The notes: generated by a model from the sequence alone, not told the origin. A stretch of DNA of 13,015 nucleotides from Vulcanisaeta sp. UBA163 (GCA_002496475.1 DAJV01000137.1:515-13529), one strand, 5' to 3'. Shown: positions 1-5,334, counted from the stretch's first letter. Program-made: numbers and translations.

Positions 1-114
1 TATTGGTGGTGGGTTATACCGCCTGGCTTACTTGTGGCTTTTGTTGCAGTGGTCTTTATATTAACTGCAATGGCTTCAGAGCCGGTGGTTAATCCAAGGC
101 TTAGGTATGGGTGA
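1..114 (+). CDS. C-terminal end of an ABC transporter permease (DppC/OppC type), partial
   Basis: Frame 1 is open from the window edge to the TGA at 112-114 and encodes the last 37 residues of a membrane protein. It begins YWWWVIPPG, continues as a hydrophobic helix (LLVAFVAVVFILTAMA) and ends EPVVNPRLRYG. The WW..PPG entry, last transmembrane helix and terminal NPRLR are typical of the C-terminus of DppC/OppC-family permeases (BPD_transp_1 fold), which form half of the membrane channel for peptide import. The stop overlaps the first possible starts of the downstream OppD-type ATPase, so the two are translationally coupled parts of one transporter operon. The substrate (peptide or oligosaccharide) cannot be decided from sequence; archaeal Opp systems often carry sugars. 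Confidence 0.8.
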   Translation, partial: YWWWVIPPGLLVAFVAVVFILTAMASEPVVNPRLRYG

Positions 115-119
115 TGGGG

Positions 120-1100
120 ATGGCATTGCTCGAGGTTAGAAATGCAAGGCTTTACTATGCAACCACGAAGGGGGTAGTAAAGGCGGTTGATGGTATATCC
201 TTTGAGTTGTATGAGGGAGAGACACTGGCCGTTGTTGGTGAGTCGGGTAGTGGAAAAACAACACTGGGTAAATTACTCACAAGGGTTTGGGAGAGGAATG
301 TCTCTGTTGCTGATGGTGAGATTTACCTGGAGGGTAAGGAGATCCTTCACATAACTGAAGAGGAATTTAGGAGGGAGATTAGGTGGAGGAAGATCGCCAT
401 GGTGCCCCAAGCATCAATGAATGCGCTGAACCCCGTGATCAAGATCGGCGATCAAATGATTGAACCATTACTAATGCAGGGAACCAGTAGGGATGATGCG
501 CTTAAGATGGCAATGGATGCCTTGGAATCTGTAGGCTTACCCAGGGACCTTGTGAATAGGTACCCGCACCAGCTCAGTGGTGGTATGAAGCAGAGGGTCA
601 TAATCGCCATGTCAATAATGGCTCATCCGAAGGTTGTAATTCTCGATGAACCAACGTCAGCACTTGATGTTATAACGCAGGCAAACATAATGAACCTTTT
701 AAAGAAGCTTAAGTGGGAGTTTAAGTTATCATATATCTTTGTAACTCATGATTTATCACTGGCAAGCGAACTCGCGGATTCCGTGGCAATAATGTATGCA
801 GGTAAGCTCGTGGAAATAGGCGGCGCCGAGGACATTTATGGAAACCCAAGTCACCCATATACCCAGGGCTTAATATCCAGCGTGCCAACCCTGAGGGTTG
901 ATAAGAACCTCTCCTTCATACCTGGTGAGGTGCCAAGCCTAATCAATCCACCGGCAGGTTGTAGGTTCCACCCAAGATGCCCGTTCTATAGGGATAGGGA
1001 TTACCTTAAGGGTCTTTGTGATGCTAAGGAGCCGCCAATGATGGAGCTTGGGAGCAAGGCCGGTAGGAAGCATTTAGTGGCTTGTTGGTTATATAAATAG
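120..1100 (+). CDS. Oligopeptide/dipeptide ABC transporter ATP-binding protein, OppD/DppD type
   Basis: ATPase subunit energising Opp/Dpp-type uptake at the cytoplasmic face of the membrane. Numbered from the longest frame (GTG 111): Walker A GESGSGKT at 43-50, Q-loop Gln100, signature LSGGMKQR at 155-162, Walker B ILDEP at 177-181 and H-loop His213. A C-terminal Oligo_HPY region follows (SHPYTQGL, then PPAGCRFHPRCP). Four C-terminal cysteines (284, 290, 303, 325) match the spacing that binds a [4Fe-4S] cluster in some characterised Opp/Dpp ATPases; whether one forms here is inference. Starts at GTG 111, ATG 114 and ATG 120 are all in frame. I chose ATG 120 because GGTG at 110-113 sits 6 nt upstream and the protein then begins MALLEVRN. 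Length, about 326 residues, is normal. The gene follows directly on the permease. Confidence 0.93.
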   Translation: MALLEVRNARLYYATTKGVVKAVDGISFELYEGETLAVVGESGSGKTTLGKLLTRVWERNVSVADGEIYLEGKEILHITEEEFRREIRWRKIAMVPQASMNALNPVIKIGDQMIEPLLMQGTSRDDALKMAMDALESVGLPRDLVNRYPHQLSGGMKQRVIIAMSIMAHPKVVILDEPTSALDVITQANIMNLLKKLKWEFKLSYIFVTHDLSLASELADSVAIMYAGKLVEIGGAEDIYGNPSHPYTQGLISSVPTLRVDKNLSFIPGEVPSLINPPAGCRFHPRCPFYRDRDYLKGLCDAKEPPMMELGSKAGRKHLVACWLYK

Positions 1101-1140
1101 TATAAAAGTAAATAAGATATTGATGTAAATATAGGTTAGA

Positions 1141-1170
1141 TTTTTAAACCATAATTATAGTGATGAGGTG
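1141..1170 (+). promoter_or_regulatory. Promoter and ribosome site of the OppF-type gene
   Basis: A TATA-like TTTTTAAA lies at 1141-1148, about 30 nt before ATG 1175, and GAGGTG at 1165-1170 is a near-perfect complement to the archaeal anti-Shine-Dalgarno with a 4-nt spacer. The site selects ATG 1175 over the upstream GTG 1160 and ATG 1163. The second ATPase may therefore also be transcribed separately from the upstream transporter genes. Confidence 0.55.
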
Positions 1171-1174
1171 CTAT

Positions 1175-2191
1175 ATGCCTGTTGTCTTTGATGATACTCC
1201 GTGGGTTAGGAAGGATGATTTAGTCGTTGTACATAGATTAAGGACGTACTATACAATAAAGCCAGGTTTCTTCGCTAAGCCCAGGTATGTTAGGGCTGTT
1301 GATGATATTAGCCTAGGCATTGATAGGGGTATTACATTGGCCGTTGTTGGTGAGTCGGGTAGTGGAAAAACTACGCTGGGTAGAACATTAATTAGGCTCC
1401 TTGATCCTGTTTCAGGCGAGGTATACTTTGATGGGCATGATATAACTCATATGAAGGAGGAGGAATTGAAGAAGATAGGTTTCAGAAGAAGAGTTAGTAT
1501 GGTGTTCCAAGATCCATACTCAAGCCTTAACCCATTTCACAGCATACATTTCATACTTGAGGAACCGCTTATGGTGCAGGGAGTATCTGCGGAGGAAAGG
1601 GAGGAAAGAGTATTCAAGGCACTTGAGGAGGTTAAGTTAACACCACCTGAGGATTTCATAAATAAGTATCCACACATGCTCAGTGGCGGACAAAGGCAGA
1701 GAATCGCTGTTGCAAGGGCAATCATAACGAACCCCGATTTTATAGTCGCAGATGAACCTGTCTCAATGCTTGATGCATCAATAAGGGTCGAGATTCTGAC
1801 CATACTAAAGGATATACAACAGAGACACAAGATGGCCTTTATGTATATAACACACGACATATCTACGGCTAAGTACTTCAGCGACTATATACTTATAATG
1901 TACGCGGGGCAATTCGCCGAGTACGGGCCATTTAAGGACGTGGTTAAGAATCCACTTCACCCATATGCTCAATCACTCATTGAGGCAATACCAGACCCTG
2001 ACCCAAGCAATAGGTTGAGGGAGAGGAAGGTAGCTCCTGGTGAACCACCGAACCTTGCCAACCCTCCGTCCGGCTGTAGGTTCCACCCAAGATGCCCATA
2101 CGCAATGGATATATGCAAGAGACAGGAACCACCGGTTATAGAGGCAAGACCTGGTGTATTTGTTAAGTGTTGGTTATACGTTAAAAAATAA
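1175..2191 (+). CDS. Oligopeptide/dipeptide ABC transporter ATP-binding protein, OppF/DppF type
   Basis: Second ATPase of the heterodimeric nucleotide-binding pair of the transporter. Numbered from GTG 1160 (subtract 5 for ATG 1175): Walker A GESGSGKTT at 64-72, Q-loop Gln117 in VFQDPYSSLNP, signature LSGGQRQR at 174-181, Walker B IVADEP at 195-200, His232, and an Oligo_HPY tail with LHPYAQSL near 266-273 and SGCRFHPRCP near 304-313. Cysteines 306, 312, 319 and 337 repeat the four-cysteine pattern of the upstream OppD-type protein, so both subunits carry a possible [4Fe-4S] site. The VFQDPYSSLNP motif and LSGGQRQR signature are characteristic of the F subunit. The Walker A region is almost identical in DNA sequence to that of its neighbour, as expected of paralogues. 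Length is normal and there is no damage. Confidence 0.93.
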   Translation: MPVVFDDTPWVRKDDLVVVHRLRTYYTIKPGFFAKPRYVRAVDDISLGIDRGITLAVVGESGSGKTTLGRTLIRLLDPVSGEVYFDGHDITHMKEEELKKIGFRRRVSMVFQDPYSSLNPFHSIHFILEEPLMVQGVSAEEREERVFKALEEVKLTPPEDFINKYPHMLSGGQRQRIAVARAIITNPDFIVADEPVSMLDASIRVEILTILKDIQQRHKMAFMYITHDISTAKYFSDYILIMYAGQFAEYGPFKDVVKNPLHPYAQSLIEAIPDPDPSNRLRERKVAPGEPPNLANPPSGCRFHPRCPYAMDICKRQEPPVIEARPGVFVKCWLYVKK

Positions 2192-2206
2192 TTGGCACTG
2201 AACTAA

Positions 2207-2217
2207 GGCTTTTAATG
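2207..2217 (+). promoter_or_regulatory. TATA box of the flavin reductase-like gene
   Basis: GGCTTTTAATG at 2207-2217 contains the TATA-like CTTTTAAT (2209-2216), centred about 26 nt before ATG 2239. This is the spacing expected for a leaderless mRNA starting at that ATG. The upstream ATG 2215 lies inside the box and would not be on such a transcript. Confidence 0.5.
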
Positions 2218-2238
2218 AAGTCATCATCATGGTCATTA

Positions 2239-2733
2239 ATGTCGATATCCAGTGACACCCTTAAGAGCATAATGAGAAACTACCCAACTGGTGTCACGAT
2301 AGTAACCACGGTCTATAATAATGAGTACTATGGGTTAACGGTTAACTCATTCACATCACTATCACTGGATCCACCGCTTGTGTTAGTCGCCATTGACAAG
2401 AGACTGGCAAGTCATGAGGCGATTGACAGGTCGAATGTTTATGCAGTGAATATATTATCGGATGACTTAAAGGAATTAGCTGTAAGGTTTGCAACGGCGC
2501 CTAGGGAGGATAGGTTTAAGGGATTGAAAATAAGAACAGCAAGGACTGGCTCTCCAATAATCGAGGACTCAATAGCCTACCTGGACTGCAGAGTCACTGC
2601 GAAATATCCAGGCGGTGATCACACAATATTCATTGGTGAAGTTGTCGATGCCCAAGTAATGAAAAACAAACTACCATTAATATACTACAACAGGGGTTAT
2701 TACACTATTAAGCAGGCCACACCACTACCATAA
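2239..2733 (+). CDS. Flavin reductase-like FMN-binding split-barrel protein (DIM6/NTAB type)
   Basis: About 164 residues with the flavin reductase domain (PF01613): NYPTGVTIVTT near the N-terminus, then GLTVNSFTSLSLDPPLVLVAID, YAVNILSDD, GDHTIFIGEV and the terminal PLIYYNRGYYTI. Members bind FMN or FAD and pass electrons from NAD(P)H to free flavin or to a partner oxygenase. Which partner is used cannot be told here; no oxygenase gene is in the window. An in-frame ATG at 2215 would add eight residues, but the TATA box and the usual short lead before PTGVT favour ATG 2239. The gene is on the same strand as the transporter genes, 47 nt downstream, apparently with its own promoter, so functional linkage to them is doubtful. 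Confidence 0.88.
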   Translation: MSISSDTLKSIMRNYPTGVTIVTTVYNNEYYGLTVNSFTSLSLDPPLVLVAIDKRLASHEAIDRSNVYAVNILSDDLKELAVRFATAPREDRFKGLKIRTARTGSPIIEDSIAYLDCRVTAKYPGGDHTIFIGEVVDAQVMKNKLPLIYYNRGYYTIKQATPLP

Positions 2734-2805
2734 CCCTGATATCTCCTTGTCACATGGCGATCCACGCTGCAATGGGCGATCCTCGGTACGTCATAGTAAA
2801 AACCA

Positions 2806-2813
2806 TTTAAATA
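2806..2813 (+). promoter_or_regulatory. TATA box of the C/D box sRNA
   Basis: TTTAAATA at 2806-2813 within AACCATTTAAATAACC is a good archaeal TATA element. Start of transcription 22-27 nt downstream falls at about 2831-2836, just ahead of the C box at 2836, which supports an independent sRNA transcript. Confidence 0.55.
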
Positions 2814-2820
2814 ACCACAG

Positions 2821-2838
2821 CACTGTATTAGTACAGTG
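2821..2838 (+). repeat. Inverted repeat overlapping the sRNA C box
   Basis: CACTGTA (2821-2827) and TACAGTG (2832-2838) form a perfect 7-bp stem with a TTAG loop. The right arm includes the first three bases of the C box, so the hairpin would only form in a transcript that starts upstream of the normal sRNA 5' end. It could instead be a DNA-level operator just downstream of the TATA box. No function is shown. Confidence 0.5.
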
Positions 2839-2888
2839 ATGATGGGTATCAAAACTGAACTGTGAGGATCTCACGACGAGCTGATCAC
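2831..2888 (+). ncRNA. C/D box sRNA guiding 2'-O-methylation of rRNA
   Basis: All four boxes are present with canonical spacing. C box GTGATGA is at 2836-2842, a 12-nt guide at 2843-2854, D' box CTGA at 2855-2858, a 3-nt spacer, C' box GTGAGGA (one mismatch) at 2862-2868, a second 12-nt guide at 2869-2880, and D box CTGA at 2881-2884. Equal 12-nt guides and a 3-nt D'/C' spacer are the archaeal pattern. The second guide ends TCTCACGACGAG and is complementary over 10 nt to the near-universal 23S rRNA stretch CGUCGUGAGA beside the peptidyl transferase centre; the fifth-nucleotide rule selects the U of CGU. The first guide pairs with GAUACCC as in the 16S 790 loop, with a mismatch at guide position 4, so that target is less certain. 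The D box abuts the rnp2 stop codon on the other strand, so the RNA 3' end is antisense to rnp2. The exact ends are estimates. Confidence 0.85.
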
Positions 2889-3208
2889 ACTTGCCCCTCG
2901 AAATCACTAAACACGTAGGGCATTGATGATGCGATAGCAAGGGCTTTCCTCATTGTACCAGTCACCTTAACCGTGATTACCGCGGTTTCACTCTCTCTGC
3001 CCACCATCACTATGGCAGACCTTAAGTAGTTAAGCAAGCCAGTGGGTACTTGAATTACTAGCCTACCCTTACCCTCATACTTAGCGATAATCCTTAATTC
3101 TGTACCAATCGCCTCCTTGCCAGCAAGTAGTCTAAACCAATTATTTAACTCGGGAATAAGCTTATCCAAATGGCCCCTTGGGTAAACATCCACAATTATA
3201 TACCTCAT
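2885..3208 (-). CDS. rnp2: Ribonuclease P protein component 2 (Pop5/Rpp14 family)
   Basis: 107-residue protein beginning MRYIIVDVYP and carrying the C-terminal KVTGTMRKAL motif, which matches the (V)SGTIRKA signature of archaeal Pop5. The length is right for the family. Pop5 pairs with Rpp30 as a heterotetramer that activates the catalytic domain of RNase P RNA for 5' maturation of tRNA. The start codon overlaps the rnp3 stop (ATGA at 3205-3208), so the pair is translationally coupled, and the order rnp3-rnp2 after rpl15e is the classic archaeal arrangement. The stop codon (2885-2887) directly follows the D box of the convergent sRNA. In Thermoproteaceae, Rpp21 and Rpp29 are reported missing and the RNase P RNA is minimal, which would make this pair the core of the enzyme; that is family knowledge, not visible here. 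Confidence 0.86.
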   Translation of the reverse strand: MRYIIVDVYPRGHLDKLIPELNNWFRLLAGKEAIGTELRIIAKYEGKGRLVIQVPTGLLNYLRSAIVMVGRESETAVITVKVTGTMRKALAIASSMPYVFSDFEGQV

Positions 3209-3801
3209 ATACAGACGCCCCTCTTGTACATGGCATCAACCAACAATTCATATGGCTCATCACTGAGCATGCTGCTCACGTCAATTCCAGTCAATACCTC
3301 CATTAACTTCGCCACATCCCTTGGATTCCTGACACTCGATACCTTACTTATGCCCTGTGATAATACAATCCTGAGTCCATTAATTGTTGAGTAATTATTA
3401 ATAACATCTCTTAAGAAGGCAAGTCCCTCTACACCATAACTCACGATTGGGTTAATGACTATCTCCAGCGCCTTGCCCTCCTTAGCCATGACCCTGGCCT
3501 GGGCCTTAGACGGCAAGAGCCTTCTGTTAACGGTATTAATTGTTACCACGTCAATCCTATCATCACTAATTAACTTGTTGAGGGTAAACCTACTCCAAGG
3601 GATCACGGATACCAGGTCGAAGCTTTCGTACATTTTAATTTTCCAAGCACTGCCCTGAGTGATAATTAATTTCCTAAATATGGGAAACTCATCAATATCA
3701 TTATCGCCACCAGTTACTATTGCGGCCATACCGTAACCAAGCTTTGCCAATAGCTTGATCAATTTCTTATCCATAGAACCCAAGTGTAATTCTACAAACA
3801 T
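3205..3801 (-). CDS. rnp3: Ribonuclease P protein component 3 (Rpp30 family)
   Basis: 198-residue protein with the features of archaeal Rpp30, a PHP/TIM-barrel-like fold. It starts MFVELHLGS, has DRIDVVTIN near 81-89, ALEIVINPI near 111-119, and the long conserved stretch LSQGISKVSSVRNPRDVAKLMEVL at about 147-170. It binds Pop5 and stimulates the catalytic domain of RNase P RNA. The start at ATG 3801 is preceded by AGGTGAT at about 3819-3813, which overlaps the end of the COG1325 3' fragment. Because the upstream operon gene is interrupted by foreign DNA, transcription from the rpl15e promoter would have to cross that insert. A promoter inside the insert or in the COG1325 3' remnant is possible, but I see no strong TATA box there. 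Confidence 0.87.
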   Translation of the reverse strand: MFVELHLGSMDKKLIKLLAKLGYGMAAIVTGGDNDIDEFPIFRKLIITQGSAWKIKMYESFDLVSVIPWSRFTLNKLISDDRIDVVTINTVNRRLLPSKAQARVMAKEGKALEIVINPIVSYGVEGLAFLRDVINNYSTINGLRIVLSQGISKVSSVRNPRDVAKLMEVLTGIDVSSMLSDEPYELLVDAMYKRGVCI

Positions 3802-3813
3802 TGCATGCCATGA

Positions 3814-3937
3814 TCACCTATAGACTCTATTAATAAATTGTACAGCATCATTATCCCTAACCTTAACCCTAGTTCTAATAACGTCACCACTATCACTCAG
3901 CATAACACGCCCAACAACATTCTTGAGACGTCTACTT
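3814..3937 (-). pseudogene. 3' fragment of the COG1325 exosome-associated RNA-binding protein gene
   Basis: The minus strand from about 3937 to the TGA at 3816-3814 reads SRRLKNVVGRVMLSDSG, then DVIRTRVKVRDNDAVQFINRVYR and stop. This matches the C-terminal part of COG1325 proteins, where a phrase like LYLR..KQA...G.V.L...GDVIRVRVKV is conserved. Upstream in this frame there are stops at 3948 and beyond, so the fragment has no start. Its missing N-terminal part lies at 4557-4310 across a foreign insert. The residue count from the R of YQR in the upstream piece to GRV here (eight) equals the family spacing, so the break looks like an insertion at one point. The family is predicted to act with the archaeal exosome. 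Confidence 0.7.
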
Positions 3938-4292
3938 GCGATTAATCATCATTAACCCTAAGGGTACCTCCAACTCAAAGGAACCTGGGGGGTTGTGGAA
4001 GAGGGGATTTAATAGGCATGCCGCATCAGCTTATTTAATAGTAATGAAGGAATTAGAAATAACTAAAAATTATGCTACATGTACTTTAGACCATTATCCT
4101 AGGAATAAGGCTAGGGCGTTAAGGCTTAATGTGATTTCTCAATCCTTAAAATTCCTTGCTAGGATGGCGTTGGTTACGTGGTCTTCGAGGACTTATTCCT
4201 CATCAATAGGAGGTTTACAAAGAGTAGAAGTAATAATAGGAAGGTCCATTAAATTCGCTAAGAGACAGTTTGTTGACTCACGGTGTTATTAA
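3936..4292 (+). pseudogene. TnpB (IS605 OrfB)-like C-terminal remnant
   Basis: The ORF from TTG 3936 encodes 118 residues and lies opposite to the surrounding operon. Its first 40 residues contain NPKGTS followed by GFNRHAASAYLIVMKEL, which resembles the end of TnpB nucleases: a (N/D)P..TS motif before the zinc finger, then the DRD..A..NI motif holding the last RuvC aspartate. Here the finger cysteines are absent, the intervening segment is short, and the DRD aspartate is replaced (NRH), so any product would lack the zinc finger and catalytic residue. The remaining 75 residues are basic and unrecognised. The whole N-terminal RuvC region of TnpB is absent. The family call rests on motif resemblance alone; a chance ORF or another transposase type is possible. 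Confidence 0.35.
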
Positions 4293-4309
4293 GGTGTTGA
4301 GACTGGGGT
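3938..4309. mobile_element. Foreign insert interrupting the COG1325 gene (probable IS200/IS605-type remnant)
   Basis: This ~370-bp block separates the two COG1325 fragments, is closed in the gene's frame, and carries an ORF on the opposite strand. Its edges show imperfect inverted similarity: TTAAACCC just inside the 4310 end (as minus strand) against TTAACCC at 3952-3958, with CTAC further out on both sides. No clean target-site duplication is visible. A 5'-truncated TnpB-only element without terminal repeats would look similar. The edges are uncertain by about 10 bp. Confidence 0.5.
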
Positions 4310-4557
4310 TTAACGTAGTCCTCTTTGGTAGATAGCCCTATCCGTCAGAGACAAACATATTGCCCTTAGTATAGTAATCACTAATTCCTCATCCTTAATA
4401 GAGAGCACTCTATATATTGGGTTACCATAATGGCCAACCAATACCTCAATAATTTATTTTGTGCATTACCTGGTAGCAGCCTCGTCAAGGCTTTTGCAAC
4501 AATATCCAGATTCTCCGTAGCATGTACAATAACCTCAACCTGAAGGGTATTAACCAC
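4310..4557 (-). pseudogene. 5' fragment of the COG1325 exosome-associated RNA-binding protein gene, with internal frameshift
   Basis: From GTG 4557 the minus strand reads MVNTLQVEVIVHATENLDIVAKALTRLLPG, the N-terminus typical of COG1325 (VEV..HATE....V..AL..LLP). That frame hits a stop about 36 codons later, but from about 4461 a second frame reads IIEVLVGHYGNPIYRVLSIKDEELV, with the diagnostic GHYGNPI motif, ending at TAA 4312-4310 after TDRAIYQRGLR. Moving between frames needs one extra base in the AAAATAAATTATT tract at about 4451-4464. Relative to what I recall of the family, roughly 15-20 residues also seem missing between GNPI and the IYQR position. The gene sits in its usual place between rpl15e and rnp3. 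With the 3' piece at 3814-3937 it makes a doubly broken gene. Confidence 0.7.
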
Positions 4558-4587
4558 TATAAGTTATACTTATATAAGTTATACTTA
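4558..4587. repeat. Exact 15-bp tandem repeat (two copies) between rpl15e and the COG1325 gene
   Basis: TATAAGTTATACTTA occurs at 4558-4572 and again without a gap at 4573-4587. On the minus strand each copy begins TAA; the first TAA is the rpl15e stop and the last base of the second copy touches the COG1325 GTG start. The junction forms the perfect palindrome ACTTATATAAGT, which includes a TATA-like core. It looks like a recent slippage duplication. Confidence 0.9.
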
Positions 4588-5160
4588 CTGTGATTGAGTT
4601 GATTGTGATTGATCAGTGGTCTTTTTCCTTAGTTTCTCAATTAATTTTCTTTGTCTCTCCCTTAGTCTCCTTCTTCTGCGTCCCTCCTTATCCTCCTTCC
4701 CAACTAACCATGCAAAGCCTGGGTCCTTCCTTATGGCTGGGTGACTTGGATCCACAAGGACAACCTCATACCACACATACGTGCCATCTTCACCAACCCA
4801 GTATGAACCAAGAACTTCCATGTTAGGGTACTTCCTGGCAGCCCTCTCCTCGGCAATTAACTGAAGGCCCTTACCTGTGGTTATTCCATAAACACCCATC
4901 CTCTTAGGTCTCCTTCCACTATTCGGCCTTCTCCTATTGAATGGGCCCCTCCTAAGCCTAACCCTAACGACTATTATTCCCTGTTTAGCCTTATAGCCGT
5001 ACTGCCTAGCCCTGTTAATCCTGGTCGGCTTCTCAACCCTAACTATGGATGACTCCCTACGCCACTCTATCAACCTTTGTCTCATTACAACGTCCCAAAT
5101 CCAGCTACTCTTGGCCCCAGTCCATTCCTCAGCTAAATGGTGGTAAAGCCCCTTCGCCAT
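4585..5160 (-). CDS. rpl15e: 50S ribosomal protein L15e
   Basis: 191-residue very basic protein with the L15e signature: MAKGLYHHLAEEWTGAKSS at the N-terminus, arginine-rich RLRRGPFNRRRPNSGRRPKRMG in the middle, then ERAARKYPNMEVLGSYWVGEDG, YEVVLVDPSHPAIRKDP, and a basic tail ending in Gln/Ser repeats. L15e is a large-subunit protein of archaea and eukaryotes. The frame is open to ATG 5193, but homologues begin at MAKG and a TATA box is centred 26 nt before ATG 5160, so the start is 5160 and the mRNA probably leaderless. It heads the operon with COG1325, rnp3 and rnp2. Confidence 0.95.
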   Translation of the reverse strand: MAKGLYHHLAEEWTGAKSSWIWDVVMRQRLIEWRRESSIVRVEKPTRINRARQYGYKAKQGIIVVRVRLRRGPFNRRRPNSGRRPKRMGVYGITTGKGLQLIAEERAARKYPNMEVLGSYWVGEDGTYVWYEVVLVDPSHPAIRKDPGFAWLVGKEDKEGRRRRRLRERQRKLIEKLRKKTTDQSQSTQSQ

Positions 5161-5179
5161 CAAGACCAGGTTGTGTGTG

Positions 5180-5192
5180 GGTATTAAAAACA
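5180..5192 (-). promoter_or_regulatory. TATA box of rpl15e
   Basis: On the minus strand TGTTTTTAATACC contains TTTTTAATA (5190-5182), centred about 26 nt upstream of ATG 5160. The position fits a leaderless mRNA and rejects the longer frame from ATG 5193, which lies upstream of the box. Confidence 0.6.
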
Positions 5193-5194
5193 TT

Positions 5195-5265
5195 ATGTTA
5201 ACCCAAGCCCAGGGAAAGTTAGTGAATAGGTACTCTGCTACTTTGACCAGGTCTATTAGGGCACG
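5195..5265 (-). ncRNA. Candidate small structured RNA upstream of rpl15e
   Basis: The 174-bp gap 5161-5334 holds no ORF. On the minus strand a TATA-like TATTTTTAA at 5281-5289 predicts transcription from about 5260. The sequence just there can fold: GCCC (5262-5259) with GGGC (5210-5207) encloses AAAGTAG (5244-5238) pairing with CTAACTTT (5222-5215, one bulge). ACA follows about 16 nt after the upper stem, a spacing seen in H/ACA guides, but no kink-turn motif is evident in the loop. It could equally be just the 3' region of the upstream gene; the T-run in the TATA-like stretch might serve as a terminator for the hydantoinase transcript. Confidence 0.22.
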
Positions 5266-5334
5266 TGTTCTAAGTGAGGATTAAAAATATAAGGAACTTT
5301 TACATATTGTTTATATTATTTTGCTTTTTATTAC

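Noticed and set aside
1537..1860. 107-codon minus-strand ORF inside the OppF-type gene
   Set aside because: It is a shadow of a strongly conserved ATPase in the other frame.
2215..2238. ATG 2215 as start of the flavin reductase-like gene
   Set aside because: It lies inside the TATA-like box; ATG 2239 fits both the leaderless spacing and the family N-terminus.
2752..2786. Two copies of GGCGATCC as a repeat or operator
   Set aside because: Only two short copies, with no symmetry or relation to a promoter; likely chance.
2917..2935. TGATGATG within rnp2 as a second C/D box
   Set aside because: No D' or D box at guide distance, and the stretch is explained as coding sequence on the other strand.
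3940..3960. ATGATGA on the minus strand at the insert edge as a C box
   Set aside because: No CTGA follows at 10-14 nt, and no second box pair is found.
5161..5193. Upstream extension of L15e to ATG 5193
   Set aside because: The extra residues do not resemble L15e, homologues start at MAKGLYHH, and the TATA box lies inside this stretch.
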